This document shows positions 9,557-20,836 of a stretch of 64,000 bases of DNA, piece by piece (the first letter of the stretch is position 1; every line of letters starts with the position of its first letter). The translations under genes and the position numbers were made by a program. The stretch comes from Melampsora larici-populina 98AG31 (lineage: Eukaryota; Basidiomycota; Pucciniomycetes; Pucciniales; Melampsoraceae), in the NCBI RefSeq assembly GCF_000204055.1, contig NW_006768773.1:1023879-1087878 (forward strand). The letters are read 5' to 3'. The notes beneath the pieces are model-generated. The model searched no databases, was not told the DNA's origin, and saw only the letters and a program-made list of their open reading frames with translations.

Positions 9557-10018
9557 CTGAGACGCGACAGAAGGTGAACGATGAGAGGAAGTGAGAGAAA
9601 AAGTGAGAAAGAGGAAAACGATTTGATGAAAGTTGTTAGGATAATGGGGTGGATGACTGCTTGCGCAGTCACGGAGGTGGTCACGTGACTAAACTCGAAA
9701 AGTTGGTTCGGGACAGAATCCTCAGGTCCCCCTTAACAAAGCGTGCGAGAAGCAGCGTGTTTGTCGAGGTCAAGATTGGTAGAGGTTGGTCGTTCAAATC
9801 TTGGATTACGTGCGCATCATAATCCATGAAATGCAAAATCAATTTCCTTTCTCACCTTCGTCTTAAATCTGGGGGCAGAGGATATAAGTAAGACACCGTC
9901 CTTCTACCACCTGGAAGCTGGCAACACCCACTCGCTATCCATATCCTGTATACTCCTGGACCGGTTCCCCTGTCCAGATACAACAATCATAGATATTGAC
10001 CCCTTCTCATCTCAAGAT
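9557..10018. other. Region between the LINE and the secreted-protein gene
   Basis: The first part is probably LINE 5' untranslated sequence. The rest is the promoter region of the gene at 10019, with a TATA-like element at 9883-9888 and pyrimidine-rich DNA between it and the ATG. Confidence 0.5.
9883..9888 (+). promoter_or_regulatory. Putative TATA box
   Basis: TATAAG lies 131 bases before the ATG of the secreted-protein gene at 10019 and is followed by CT-rich DNA. The assignment rests on sequence and spacing only. Confidence 0.35.
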
Positions 10019-10995
10019 ATGAAGAACATATTATTGCTTCTGGTTTTTCTTCAAATCTTCCTCATCTTTGGTCAAGCCATCGCCCATGACAGATTATCGG
10101 CGCGATCCTCCGCATCTGTCAAGGTCTCCTCTACTTCTTTTGTAAAAAGGAAGACGAAGAAACAGACGAACCAAGCTTCCAATGATCCTACGACCGACCA
10201 ACCGACAACAGGCGAACAACCGATGACCTGCTCGGTTTCCAGATATGTTAGACAGACAGGACTCGCGAGCGACTGTGTTTGGTCAGTCAACGCTCTGAAT
10301 CTGACTAGCCTTCATGATCTTGATCCCAAAGTGATTGATTTTGTGACCTCTTCTCACTCATTAACATTCTTTGTCGACCGATTTCAAATAGTGCGATCGC
10401 TTTCCTGTATGATCCGAGTTTCCCGGCATGTACCATTTGCCGTACTTGTGTAGTGAGTTCAATCATACCTTCATTTGAAGCAACCGGACTGACTCCACCG
10501 GACTCCATCAATGTCTCCTTATCAGGTCCAGCCACTTGATAGCAAGGAAATCACACTTGGAGGTCGTACGGAGTATGTAATATTGTATCCAATTGATTTG
10601 ATGACTCGGATATTTTTAACGTCTCCGCACAAAATCTCTCTGCCTCACAGCAAGCAAGGTCGACCTATAGCACCTTCCGTCACGCTAGCCCGGATGAATT
10701 CAGCCTATGACTCGATGTTCAAGGCTCAAGTATATAGTGACGACACCATTTGTGACCACTATACAACACCGTTTGGCTTGGTAAGTTGTGATTCTATGCT
10801 TGCGTTGATGATGATACAACACTCAATTGATCATTCAACAACATCTCTTTTACATAGCTCCTTGACCCAACTTATGTTCCAGAACGTGATATAATATACC
10901 CGACCTTTCTTCTTGGTATACAGGCAGGACAGGGTGACGTGGCTATGGCGTGCAATGCCAGTCTGGCCGCGCAAGCTTACAGAGAAGCAATGTAA
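10019..10995 (+). CDS. Putative secreted Cys-containing protein, unknown family
   Basis: A strong signal peptide (about residues 1-22, ending near GQAIA) opens the first exon. I propose exons 10019-10281, 10392-10452, 10526-10572, 10651-10780 and 10858-10995. They join in frame to a 212-residue protein ending at TAA. Donors GTGAGT, GTATGT and GTAAGT and acceptors TCAG, ACAG and ATAG support introns 2-4. The first intron (donor GTCAGT) is weaker and could be placed differently. The mature part starts with a Lys/Thr-rich linker and then holds a Cys cluster (CTICRTC) plus several single Cys. I do not recognise the family. An extracellular role is inferred from the signal peptide and the lack of membrane segments. 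Confidence 0.6.
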
Positions 10996-12016
10996 TGATA
11001 TCAGATTTTACCGGCACGGTTTTTTGTTATGCTTTTTTGTTGATCTTTCGCATAAGATTGAGATATTGCGTAATCATTTCCAAAGGTTCCCTGCAGTCAA
11101 ATGTTCCTTTCAATCCTCTGGCACAGCTGGCTTTATTTAGTTTCTTTTCTTGATAGTGATGATGTGTGTTCTATAAAGTTGGAATATATATACAATATAT
11201 ATATGTTGTCATTGAGTCTCAGAGAATGATTTCAAGCCTGATGGCATGCCAAACACTGGCAATCTAGGCATTGAAATATATCATTTCTTTATGATTTGTC
11301 ACAACTGAACGGCCATATTCTGAGCATATTTCTAGAATCATTTCTTTTGAATCAGCAAAGAGCAAATTCGTGAAACACCCCGGATCGTAGTGGCACTGGT
11401 GAGCAAAGCTCTTTAAAAGGTGAAGTACTTATCATGGTTGTTGTTTACATAGTTTGAGTCTGACACGCAACTTCGAAGTCACTTCCGACTTTTAGCCTTC
11501 TTTTCGATTGTGAGACTTTAATCCATTGGCACAAATATGCAGCCTGTAAGACGCTTTCTCTTATTATTCAGACCTTGTATGTTGAGCTTCACTAGTTTTT
11601 TGCCTCATTAACTTTTGTCCATCTCGCGTCATTTCTTCTCTGAAGCGCAATAAATATCACGATTCGCGAGATATAGAAGATGGCTTCAAAAAATCATGCA
11701 TGTGATTTGGTAATACCAATCACAAGCAGGGATGCAGCACTGAGTCGACTCATGATCAGTTGCCGCTGATCCAAACTCGAGTACCGATACATGTGAGTTA
11801 CAGTGAGAGTGCCAGACTCCACTCTTGTTCGGTGACGTAGAGGGCTTGGGTTCGAGACTCAGCACGGCCCCACTGTAGTGTCCTGTTTGGTTGATCGGTC
11901 ATCAGCTCGCCAAACTCTCATAGTATCGTTTTCTTTCGAAACCTCAAACAATCCTCGATAGGAAAGCATTCTTGAGCGGTTAAGCCACCAGCTATCTCCT
12001 CTCCGCCATTGACCAA
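10996..12016. other. Intergenic region
   Basis: I see no supported gene. It contains a short TA-rich alternating stretch near 11185-11205. A GGGTTCGAGAC string at about 11847 recalls a tRNA B box, but no acceptor stem can be formed around it. CT-rich DNA precedes the ATG at 12017. Confidence 0.5.
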
Positions 12017-14979
12017 ATGTCCGTCGTCAACACTGGCAGTGCGTCCGAAACAACGGAACTTTTACAGACCTTGGTCGCTGAAGTCAGAAGCTTGAAGGAA
12101 TCGCAATTATCTCTTGAGCTCAAAGTCAGTATCTACTTCGTCACTGCAATGCGGGAATCTGCGTTCATCGAGTCATTAACCCTTCCATCTTCCTTTATTT
12201 ACAGCTCGAGACTTTGGGCGTAGCAACCCCTGCTCATTTTCAAACGCATTCTCATCAACAAATCCCAACTCATGCTTCAACTCATGATAACCATAGTTCT
12301 TTTGACGGCACTCCAGTCCGCCCTATGCCCACGGCGATTCCTATTCCTAACTCTCAAACCACGCCTGGTTCCCAATCAAGTTTCGCCAGGCCTGCAAGTC
12401 AATATGAAGACGAAGGAAGTGTACGAGAAAAGCTGCGTTTCTCGGATTGGATGAAATCAGAAGCCGCTTCTTCCCCCGGGCCCTATGCATCCCCCTCCGC
12501 ACTTTCTTTACTCAAACCATCTACGGTGTATCCTCAACGTGTCATCCTGACCAGTACGTAGACGACTTCATGCGTATATCCCAAACTTGTGACCCTGCTT
12601 GTCCTGTTCCTGTGGCAGATCAACTGATGAAAATCCTTTCTTCATCAACTTCATTTGACCCAGCCTACCCCGGCCAGACGGGAATACATCCAATCCCATT
12701 AGATTGGGGCAATCCCGATCCTCAAAAACGTGGCCCCGTGGTAGCCAGCAGGCATCCCAACAGTCTCAAGATTAGGTGGGTCCATAGAATCATAATTCCA
12801 AAGTTTTATTAGCTTATTCAACACTATCACTCAACAGAAACGCCATTGGTGCATATTCAGGGTGAGTACCAGAATTCTAGCATCAAAATAATGCCAGACA
12901 GCGTCAAGTCAAGCGTTTTTCGTCGAGGGTCTGTTCCAAATCTGACTGAACTTCTTGGATCTCACCTGCGCGATCAAAGCTCGTACTGTATTTATAAAGC
13001 CTTAGCAACCGCAATCGGAGCCATTAATCCCAATCACCGCCCAGACTTCACCAACGTATGTAAAGGACTATCCTCGGACATTACAAATGACCCTTGCTAA
13101 GATGACATGCCTGGTTTTCTCTTCTCTTCGAAAGACTGAACCACCCTTTAGCGTTGATCCAAATCCCTCTTGGTTTGATGCCTCCAGGATTGTGAGCATG
13201 GATCCATGGGGGCATTTGACTCCCCAGATATTCAAAGCTCACTTTGATGCCGGAGTCGATATTCGTCCGACCGGTCTGTTGAAATTGATCTACTCTACCA
13301 TAATCCTAGCATGTCTGACTATTTCCATCCCAGTGGCATGCACCAAAGCCCATCTAAAGCTGGCCGAACTAGATGAAGCTGTAGCGGATGGTAGATTGCT
13401 AATTGATGGGAAGATCATCAGCAAATCTCCTGGTGAATGGGCAGAGACGGCTGCTAAGACGTCAATCGCAGCTGCCGGTGGTAATTGGGATCAGATGTCC
13501 GTAGAAGATCGACAGCGCGAGACTTCAAAGAAAGCGGGTGTCGAAGTAGCTGTAACGAAAGCTGCGGTGGAGCCTGTGGTAGGTTCATCTTGAGATATTT
13601 CGAGTGCCTCGGCCGTTCGTGATAGAATTTACTAAGGGGTTTTTGGGCTGCTATGGTTTATCTACTTTGGATTTGAAGTGGAATTTGCCTGGTGTTGCGG
13701 CTCGCTTTGGTAAGTAGCGCAGAAAATTGGTTCGGGGCAATGAATCGAAAGTCGAAGATTTGTGAAGCCTATCTGACTGACAATTGTGCTGTGATTGATA
13801 GGTATTTCCGAAGGTCTTCTTCGCCGAGCATTATTTGAGGACACTGGTGGAATGTACCCCGAGCTTTTGACTCGAAATGATCTCAAAACGTATCTGCCAC
13901 CGATCGGCGGTCTCACAGTCTACATTTTTGGCGATCCAAATTTTGTAAGCGACCCTACAAAAGAGTTGACACTCCGTGTGCACGATGAGTGTAACGGAAG
14001 TGATGTGTTTGGCAGCTCTGTAGGTCACTTTTCAGCCGTCTTTTCGCCTGATTCATCGATCTCACTAGCGATTTTTGATTTGATCAGATCTGCACATGTC
14101 GGCCGTATCTGTTATACGGAATCGAAGAGGCCATCAAATGCGCACAGAGAGGAGGAAGTGGTGTGGTGATCTACTTTCGAAAGGAAGGTCGAGCACTGGG
14201 CGAAGGTGACAAACTTCCCAGAGCTATGTTGTTTCGCGTCCTGCCTAGATCTTGAAAGCTGACTCGGAAATATACATCCGGCCAGTGACGAAATATTTGG
14301 TATATAATGCACGAAAACGAGGGGGTGATTCCGCCGCAATGTATTTCCAACGGACCGAGTCAATAGCTGGTGTCAAAGACATGCGATTTCAGGGTAAACA
14401 TTCCAGATATCTGGACACACTTTCTAGTCCAACTGAAACGAGACTGTTTTATATATAGCCTTGATGCCCGATGTGCTGCATTGGCTTGGGATTAAAAAGA
14501 TTGATGTGATGTGTTCTATGAGTGACATGAAACATGATGTAAGTTGCTCACCCATGTATCCATTGACATGCAGTCACACATGTCCGATTCACGTATATTT
14601 AATATGGGCTCTATCGTGACAGGCCATTGTCGAATCCGGTATCCCAATCTTGGTTCGCAAAGATATTCCAGATCACTTGATTCCATCCGATTCAATGGTG
14701 GAGATCGATGCTAAGATTGCGGCGGGTGAGTCGGCATCAAATATGAGTTTTACGAGAGGGTTGTATTGACACGTGGAATTCTGTTTAGGATATTTCTCCG
14801 CATCCAAGGTAGTAACCGAGGCCGACTTGAAGAATACAATCGGCAGAGGATGTGAGTACCTCGACGCATTTGCGCCAATTCATTTTTATCTAGTCCGTAG
14901 CATTGTTGACTAATGATTCCCATGTGCACGATTTTGGGATCTTGCGATCTCGATAATAGGGGAAGACATTGATCACTGA
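12017..14979 (+). CDS. URC1: GTP cyclohydrolase II-like protein, uracil catabolism protein 1 (URC1)
   Basis: Fifteen exons join without frame breaks into 597 residues: 12017-12124, 12205-12553, 12664-12775, 12838-12861, 12980-13055, 13135-13273, 13334-13578, 13679-13709, 13802-14019, 14088-14205, 14286-14393, 14459-14538, 14623-14725, 14789-14851 and 14960-14979. Hallmarks are RNAIGAYSGSY, SMDPWGHL, DTGGMYPEL, GGLTVYIFGDP and the C-terminal GWEDIDH. The RibA-like zinc ligands are C425, C436 and C438 (HDEC and ICTC), followed by the GVVIYFRKEGRALGE nucleotide-handling block. In Lachancea kluyveri URC1 is needed to use uracil as nitrogen source; riboflavin synthesis uses a different, shorter enzyme. 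Odd points are a Ser/Thr/Pro-rich N-terminal extension of about 130 residues and an insertion of roughly 35 residues before VAVTKAAVEPVW. Confidence 0.92.
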
Positions 14980-16362
14980 ATGGACTTCAAGTGTTCCCAT
15001 TTTCATCCGCCAAGCTTTTCATCTTATCTTTCCTGTACATACCATGTATTCTAGTAGCTGGACAATCCTTGCCAGCTCACGTGTTGTCAACATTAGGTCT
15101 ATCGTTTTTGCAATGTTGTACAGTCAGATCAGAAAAGCTTGTCACCCATTCCCCGTTGGTCAAGCTTTTGTAAAACATCATTGAATCATGGTATGGTTTC
15201 AATCAATTAAACTTTTTGTGTTCGCCCTCTGCTCTCAAAATCCCTGCATACATGCCAAAATTTTGCGATCAAGTCACCGTATTTGACTTATCATACTCAA
15301 ACCTAGCCGAATGCTGGACTTTCCTTCTATAGGATGCCCGCTACTCCTTTCCAGAAGCGATCGATCCATGTAGCGCTTTTTGCGCGGACGTGATGTTACG
15401 TCGGTTGGGCTTTCACTATGACCTCTTGCCTTGGATGGCACGGGGTAGATGGAGTAAAGCGATGACGTATGACTAGTGTCAGTAACCCCATGCGCTCAAT
15501 GGAGGCATTCTTCGGATTCGATCAAGGTAGAGAGAATTGTCAAGCCATTCGCCATAAACATGGTAATGTTCCGTTGCAAACTTGGGTCTTGAAGTTTGTG
15601 TGAAGCGACAAACCTGGACTGGCGGTGTTCAATTGTATCAAAGTCAGATCACTGGAATGTGAAATCGCATGGTCGCATTGACAACTACAACTTCATAAAC
15701 AAGTCCTCGGTCAAAGGATTGGATCTGTGCGAATTCTTGTTCGCCACTTGCATTGTATCTCATCAATCAAGGAATCTTTGAGGTCACTTCACAATTCCCA
15801 GCTACATGGTCGCTTCACATCAAATGAAGATGTTATCATGATCTTCACGATCTGTTCTCATAGCCGTTTCTTCAACTGTTGCGATCCGACGAGGGGCCGA
15901 AGGGAATTATTTGACACAAAACAATTCGCAACCTAAAAACGATACAACAACATTCAACGCCAACTTTAATCGATGCGCCATCTCTTCCCTCGAAGCCGGA
16001 GAGGATCGAGCGCTTCAATTTATTGTCTATGACGGTATTTTAATTCTGAAAAGAAGTTATCAATCAAGTTGCAAGACTACTGTGATCAAATGCCCGTTAC
16101 TTTCCCTTCATGAGGATTTGCAACACTGCCTTTACTAAAAATGAGACTTCACAGTCCAGACAACCTGATGAATTGATGAGAAAACTTGACGAGATTTCTT
16201 CTTAAAGATGGCTATCAAGTCGTGATTGTTCTATTCCCACATTATCCCTCTTTATCTTCATTTCAGACTTCCTCTCCAATCATAATCACAACATTTAGTT
16301 TGAGATCACAAAGAGAGCGATTCTATTTGCATCAAACTGTCCATTCGCTGGCAGTTGTGGAC
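14980..16362. other. Intergenic region
   Basis: Only short unrelated reading frames occur; I see no supported gene, RNA or repeat. The last 200 bases probably hold the promoter of the His-rich gene. Confidence 0.5.
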
Positions 16363-18000
16363 ATGTTATCTTTCAGTCGTTTAACATCAATAATCGTTTT
16401 GTTATGTTGTAGGTCTATTGCAGCTTGACTCGCATACTTATTGAGCTGACCCATAAACTTGGAATAGTTGCTTCGATTAATAGCACCAGATCATCCGCTG
16501 GCGATTTGGTCTCGACTGGTACTGTAGAGCCTTCCAGGTGTGTTTCTCAGCATCTCTGTTCGGAAAACTATCTAGCTTACTATGTCTTTGACCGAAACCG
16601 ATCTTGGTATTCATCACGCCTGCTATGGATGAAAAGCACGCATGATGCTTTTGTTTCATCTGATACTTTTGTGTCAAAGGCCGTCACATATGGCCTTGTG
16701 CATCAGTTATCTGGCGAGCACCTAAACCAACTTTCAAAGAGACATAAAGGTAAGCTTTTTCTTCTTCTATCGAGGTAGGATGACGATGATCAGGAAAATC
16801 TAATGAATCGAGGGGTATCTCGTGTCAGGTCACCGCAAGGGACACAAACACCACCATCATCGCTCACGCCCGGGTCGTAGGCGTAGACACAGAAAACATC
16901 GGCACCATCGCCACCATAGGCACCCTCACAGGCACAGACGAAAGAAACATCACAGAGGACATCGTTCTTGTAGTCACAAGCACAAAGGTAGATGTTCTCG
17001 ACATCATAAACATAGGCATGGGCATGGGCATAAACATAGGCATGGGCATGGGCATCATAAACATAGGCATGGGCATGGGCATCATAAACATAGGCATGGG
17101 CATGGGCATCATAAACATAGACATGGGCATGGGCATCATAAACATAGGCATGGGCATGGGCATCATAAACATAGACATGGGCATGGGCATCATAAACATG
17201 GTTCTGGCCACCGTAGGAAACATGGAGGTGGTGGAGGTTTTGGATCATTTGGAGGTGGTGGAGGTTTTGGATCATTTGGAGGTGGTGGAGGTTTTGGATC
17301 ATTTGGAGGTGGTGGTTGGGGAGGAGATGAATTTTTTGGATTCGGAGGAGGAGCTGGGGGAGGAGCCGATTTTTTTGGATTCGGAGAAGGAGCTGGTACA
17401 GGATTTGAAAATTTTGTAGGAGGTGGTGGGGGAGGTGGTGGGGCAGGAGTTGGATCTTTTGGATTCAGAAAAGGTGAAGATGAATACAACGACAGTGGTT
17501 TTGAGGAGTTTGGAATTGGAGTTAATGGATTTGGTGGCTCTACTGGTGGTATGGGCATTGATGATGATGATGAATTGGGTATGATTATCCTAGGCAGTGG
17601 TGGTTCTGACGGATTCGACAAAGACGATGAATTCGACGAAAGTGATGATGAATTTGGATTTTCTGGTGCATTCCGTCAAAAGGAGCTTGGTTCTGGTGCA
17701 CCAGGTCTCGATGGGTTCGGTAGTAGATTCATTCCTGTCTTGGGCAAACTTGATGGCCAGGGGGGTGGCTTTTTCCTGATGTTATTTGGAAGTTACGAAA
17801 GCCTCGTGGAATTCCTTATGAGAATCAAACAAGGGATCCCAGCTATCAACATTATTGAACAGAAAAATTTGACAATCAACAGCAAGCCGGAAAACGAGGA
17901 AAGCATGCATATGATGACAAAAGACAAGATGTCAGGTGAGCTGGATGCACATGCGACTCAAGGAGGTGGTGGATGTCCAGCGGGATTCGAGTGCCAATAG
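16363..18000 (+). CDS. Secreted histidine-rich, glycine-rich repeat protein
   Basis: Three exons (16363-16408, 16468-16749, 16829-18000) join in frame to 499 residues. The signal peptide is created by the first splice: the first 16 residues end in VLLCF and the second exon starts ASINS. Residues 22-109 show no recognisable domain. Residues 111-235 are extremely rich in His, Arg, Lys and Gly and contain seven copies of KHRHGHGH (170-231). Residues 242-269 carry three GGGGGFGSF-type repeats, followed by Gly/Asp-rich sequence and a C-terminal part ending in CPAGFECQ. His-rich proteins of this kind usually bind zinc, copper or nickel, or act as antimicrobial or cell-wall proteins. Here the function is unknown and the metal binding is inferred from composition only. 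I see no membrane anchor. Confidence 0.75.
17008..17193 (+). repeat. Seven-copy tandem repeat encoding KHRHGHGHH
   Basis: A unit of 27 bp (24 bp in the first copy) built on AAACATAGGCATGGGCATGG is repeated seven times with almost no divergence, only G/A changes turning AGG into AGA, both Arg. The near-identity suggests recent expansion. It also creates long meaningless open frames on the other strand. Confidence 0.95.
17224..17307 (+). repeat. Three-copy tandem repeat encoding GGGGGFGSF
   Basis: A 27-bp unit (GGTGGTGGAGGTTTTGGATC and seven further bases) occurs three times in a row, nearly identical, directly after the His-rich repeats. Confidence 0.9.
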
Positions 18001-18211
18001 GATATCGGTATCATGTCTTTGATATCTGAAACTGGCTTTTGGAAGTGATCTCACAAGGAACCAAACGCGTTTAGTTAGATAGTTGACAGAGGACAATATA
18101 TTTTTTCTCTGGATAATTTCTCAGCTTTAATTTTATGAAAATTGTTACATGATTACAAAGAATTTGTACCGCATCTGGTGATCACTTTGATTCATTTTCT
18201 GTACCTCTTTG

Positions 18212-18699
18212 TCAAAGTATCTTATTCAGGTTTATTATTTTTCTTCCAATGCAATATCCTTTCCAATCATTAGAGGATCTGGTGCCGCATTGAGAGCCAT
18301 TGGCTAACTCGATCTCGAATTTGGTGCTACCGAGGCAAATACAAGAGTCGTCTCTTACTAAACAGATGTGTGAGTATACACAAGGAGCATTTCGATCCTG
18401 AGAGGTCGAATGGCTCCACCTGAGTTGAATGTTTGAATGAGTTTTCTTTTCACTGCAGCCACCCAATATGAAGTGATAGCTCAGCGGGCATAAGACTTAA
18501 CATCCGGTGTGCATTCTGGTCCCCAACAACCAGGCTTTTTTACTGGAGCGTCGCAATAGTAAGTAGGAAATTGACAGATGACCTTTGGCCCCAGTGACAC
18601 TTCAAATAAGTTCTTGCACTCGTAGCAAAAAGCCTCTCCGCAATTTGCGTCACTTTTAAATTTCCAACATGACATGACTTCGAGTTTCATCTGTGTCAA
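18212..18699 (-). pseudogene. Cysteine-rich protein fragment, possibly part of a secreted protein gene
   Basis: Two minus-strand frames, 18699-18481 and 18466-18212, are rich in Cys (9 and 7 residues), with FCYEC, YYC and CWGPEC patterns. YxC patterns are common in rust secreted proteins. The frames could be joined by a short intron of about 48 nt near 18445-18492, but the donor is poor. I found no signal peptide upstream. It may be the 3' end of a gene whose first exons I cannot see, or a remnant. The fragment lies downstream of, and on the same strand as, the DHHC gene. Confidence 0.3.
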
Positions 18700-18978
18700 G
18701 AGATTGAATCTTCCGATAATGATAAATCTATAGTGATTGTTACCGTCTAATTCTGATAAGATTACATCAGCGGAAATCAGTCCAGGCAGATCAGTTCCAG
18801 AAGGAGCGCGACACCATCATCCAAACACATTCATCCCATGATTCATCAGATAGATATGGGTGACTCCAATGTTTCCCTTGCTCTCAATTTATGCATCCAT
18901 TCGGAACTAATGCGCCACTCTATTCCTTCACATCCGGGTGTGTTTGATGGAGAAGATGTCATCCAGGGGACTATCAGA

Positions 18979-20658
18979 TCATACGAGATCAGAATGTAAA
19001 TCGATGAGTACCAAAGATTGCCTTGCTCTCCTACATAACGCAGCCTGCAAAATGAGGAAGGTAAAATAAATTGCGTCCAGCTTACCAAACCACTCCCATA
19101 TTTGAGCTCCCATCAAATCCTGCCAGTTCTGAGTTGGCCCATTATTGAACACATCTTCTTCAGGATCGATTCGTACCACTTTACCTTGTCCAACACTACT
19201 TTCATCAGGAATCCACAATTTAACTCTAGGGTCCCATGATGTCGATGTATGGTCACCCCTTGACGTCCATCGTCTTGAACGTTCTATATCAATTGTATTT
19301 CTTCCCCGGAACACAGTATCGCGAATGATCGTCATAAGCATTAACAGGGCAACGAGAGAGACTAGCACTGCAAAAGCAAGGAGAATGAGCAAGGACAGCG
19401 TCGGTTGACGCAAGCTTTTAAATTCCATGTCTATTTCATCTGTCTGAGAGCCAGGTTCGTATTGACTTCGGATCCAGTGGTAGTGCCAGTACCCAAGACC
19501 AACACCACCAGCATACCTTTCGCAAGAATTTCAGTTTTGGACAGCGAACACAAGAAAATACACATGTAATGAGCCAGATACTTGTCAGATTTCTGGTCTA
19601 GAAATGCAGCTCGATCTTCCTCAACGGCAAGGACAAAGCATCACATCTCTCACCTCCAACCTGGACCACCTGCCCATCCCCACCATCTACTCCACCAGAT
19701 TGTACGCAAGAATTCTCCGCTCGGGCCTTCAGACCAGGTGAGTCGGACTACCTCTTTCAATTGCCATCGAATAATTGGCATCGCTGGTACAGCGCCCAGG
19801 AGAATGACCATTGGAGCGAGGACGAGAATTTGGATGAATGGCTTGAGGGTAGTAGTGGAAGTGATACAATGAGCAAACCACACACAATGGTGATCAAACC
19901 CAGTCCTAAGCGCACGTTAAGTATGCAGTGACAATGTAAGGTCGTCATTCATATCACCAACTATGTAGATTTTAGAAATGACCATCACATACTTGCATGT
20001 TCCACAGTCAAGGCAGTGACGAGAACGGAGCGGCCTCAGGCGACCCTGACATATATTACAGATCGATGGAGTCCCCGAAGAATCGGACGTTTCGTAAACC
20101 TGATCGAACAAAATTTGATTTTGGAATACATCAGATTCGATTAGTTAAAGAGCTCAAGCGTTGAAAGCAGCATATACAGCACAATATAGCTTTGGGTTTA
20201 TTTAGGAAGGGTCAAAAACGAAGTGATTTGGGTTGTTCTCACAATCAGTTTCTGCTTGATTGCTTCCGGTATCTGTTTGGGAGGGCTGGAATGTGTTCGC
20301 GGTTGGAAAAGTATCCAAAGATAAAGGGCTACCGTGAGAGTGAATGCGATAGTGAAAGTAGCTTGATAAATTCCTGATTTTTGGTGTGCGCACTTCAGAA
20401 ACTCATTTTAAGATCTATGGTAAAAGATGGGGCAATGCGGTTAAAACACTCAACTTCCCAGCAATTTCATTTCGAGAAAATGAATGATAAAGGGACCTGA
20501 GTAGGCAAGAGGCTTCAACACCGCTGGAGCACTCCGGAAGTCTAAAATGGCGCCTGACATAACTCTTTGAATACCAATCGTGAACCAAATGTGATAAAGC
20601 TGATCATCAGGCCTGGTACAATCCAGCCGAGCACCTTGTTGGGCCGGAAGCCGGGCAT
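18979..20658 (-). CDS. DHHC-type protein S-palmitoyltransferase
   Basis: Five exons (20658-20586, 20373-20243, 20099-19993, 19905-19654, 19516-18979) join in frame to about 366 residues. Two membrane segments fall in residues 8-50. The Cys-rich domain follows: C82, C85, H96, C97, C100, C103, then the catalytic DHHC at 108-111 and C117. Two more membrane segments come after it, then a TTxE-like element (NTID) and a C-terminal NWQDLMG block like the PaCCT motif. The enzyme transfers palmitate from acyl-CoA to protein cysteines in ER, Golgi or vacuole membranes. The residues after DHHC read VWFAHC where most family members have PWIGNC, which resembles Swf1/Pfa-like variants. The last 50 codons are uncertain because a 41-nt GTAAGC-to-TTTTGCAG segment near 19050-19090 could be spliced out. 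Confidence 0.88.
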
Positions 20659-20836
20659 GCTAGTGCTATGAGGTCACCGCCGGTCCCGTAGAGAAAGATG
20701 AGAGCGATAGGGAAGCGCTTATGGGCGGCCGTCCTTGGTGAGGCTGGAAAGTCAAGTGCGAGGCGTTTGTTTACAATTATATCTATCTGGAAGTACAACT
20801 CTCGAGCAATGTGAGTTTGGTTTTTGATGATGATGG

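Larger units (their letters stand above)
1..9700 (-). mobile_element. Non-LTR (LINE, Tad/I-like) retrotransposon, interrupted by a Copia element; 3' end lies outside the window
   Basis: Reading on the minus strand there is a gag-like ORF1 (7838-9556), then an ORF2 with an endonuclease domain (7844 down to 7198) that is broken by a Copia insertion and resumes at 1623 with a reverse transcriptase. Removing the Copia element and one copy of its ACCCA duplication restores one continuous reading frame of about 716 codons. ORF2 stops at 115-117 just after RT motif C, which is early for this family, so the copy is inactive. The 5' boundary near 9700 is a guess; I could not find a target duplication because the 3' end is not in view. 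Clade assignment is by general motif order, not by phylogeny. Confidence 0.85.

Noticed and set aside
11770..11880. tRNA-like B box (GGGTTCGAGAC) at about 11847
   Set aside because: No matching A box at the right distance and no acceptor stem can be paired; at most a decayed SINE or chance.
16790..17621. Long open frames antisense to the His-rich gene
   Set aside because: They arise from the 27-bp repeats (Met-Pro and Tyr-Asp-Ala-His type repeats) and have no start context, splice signals or signal peptide.
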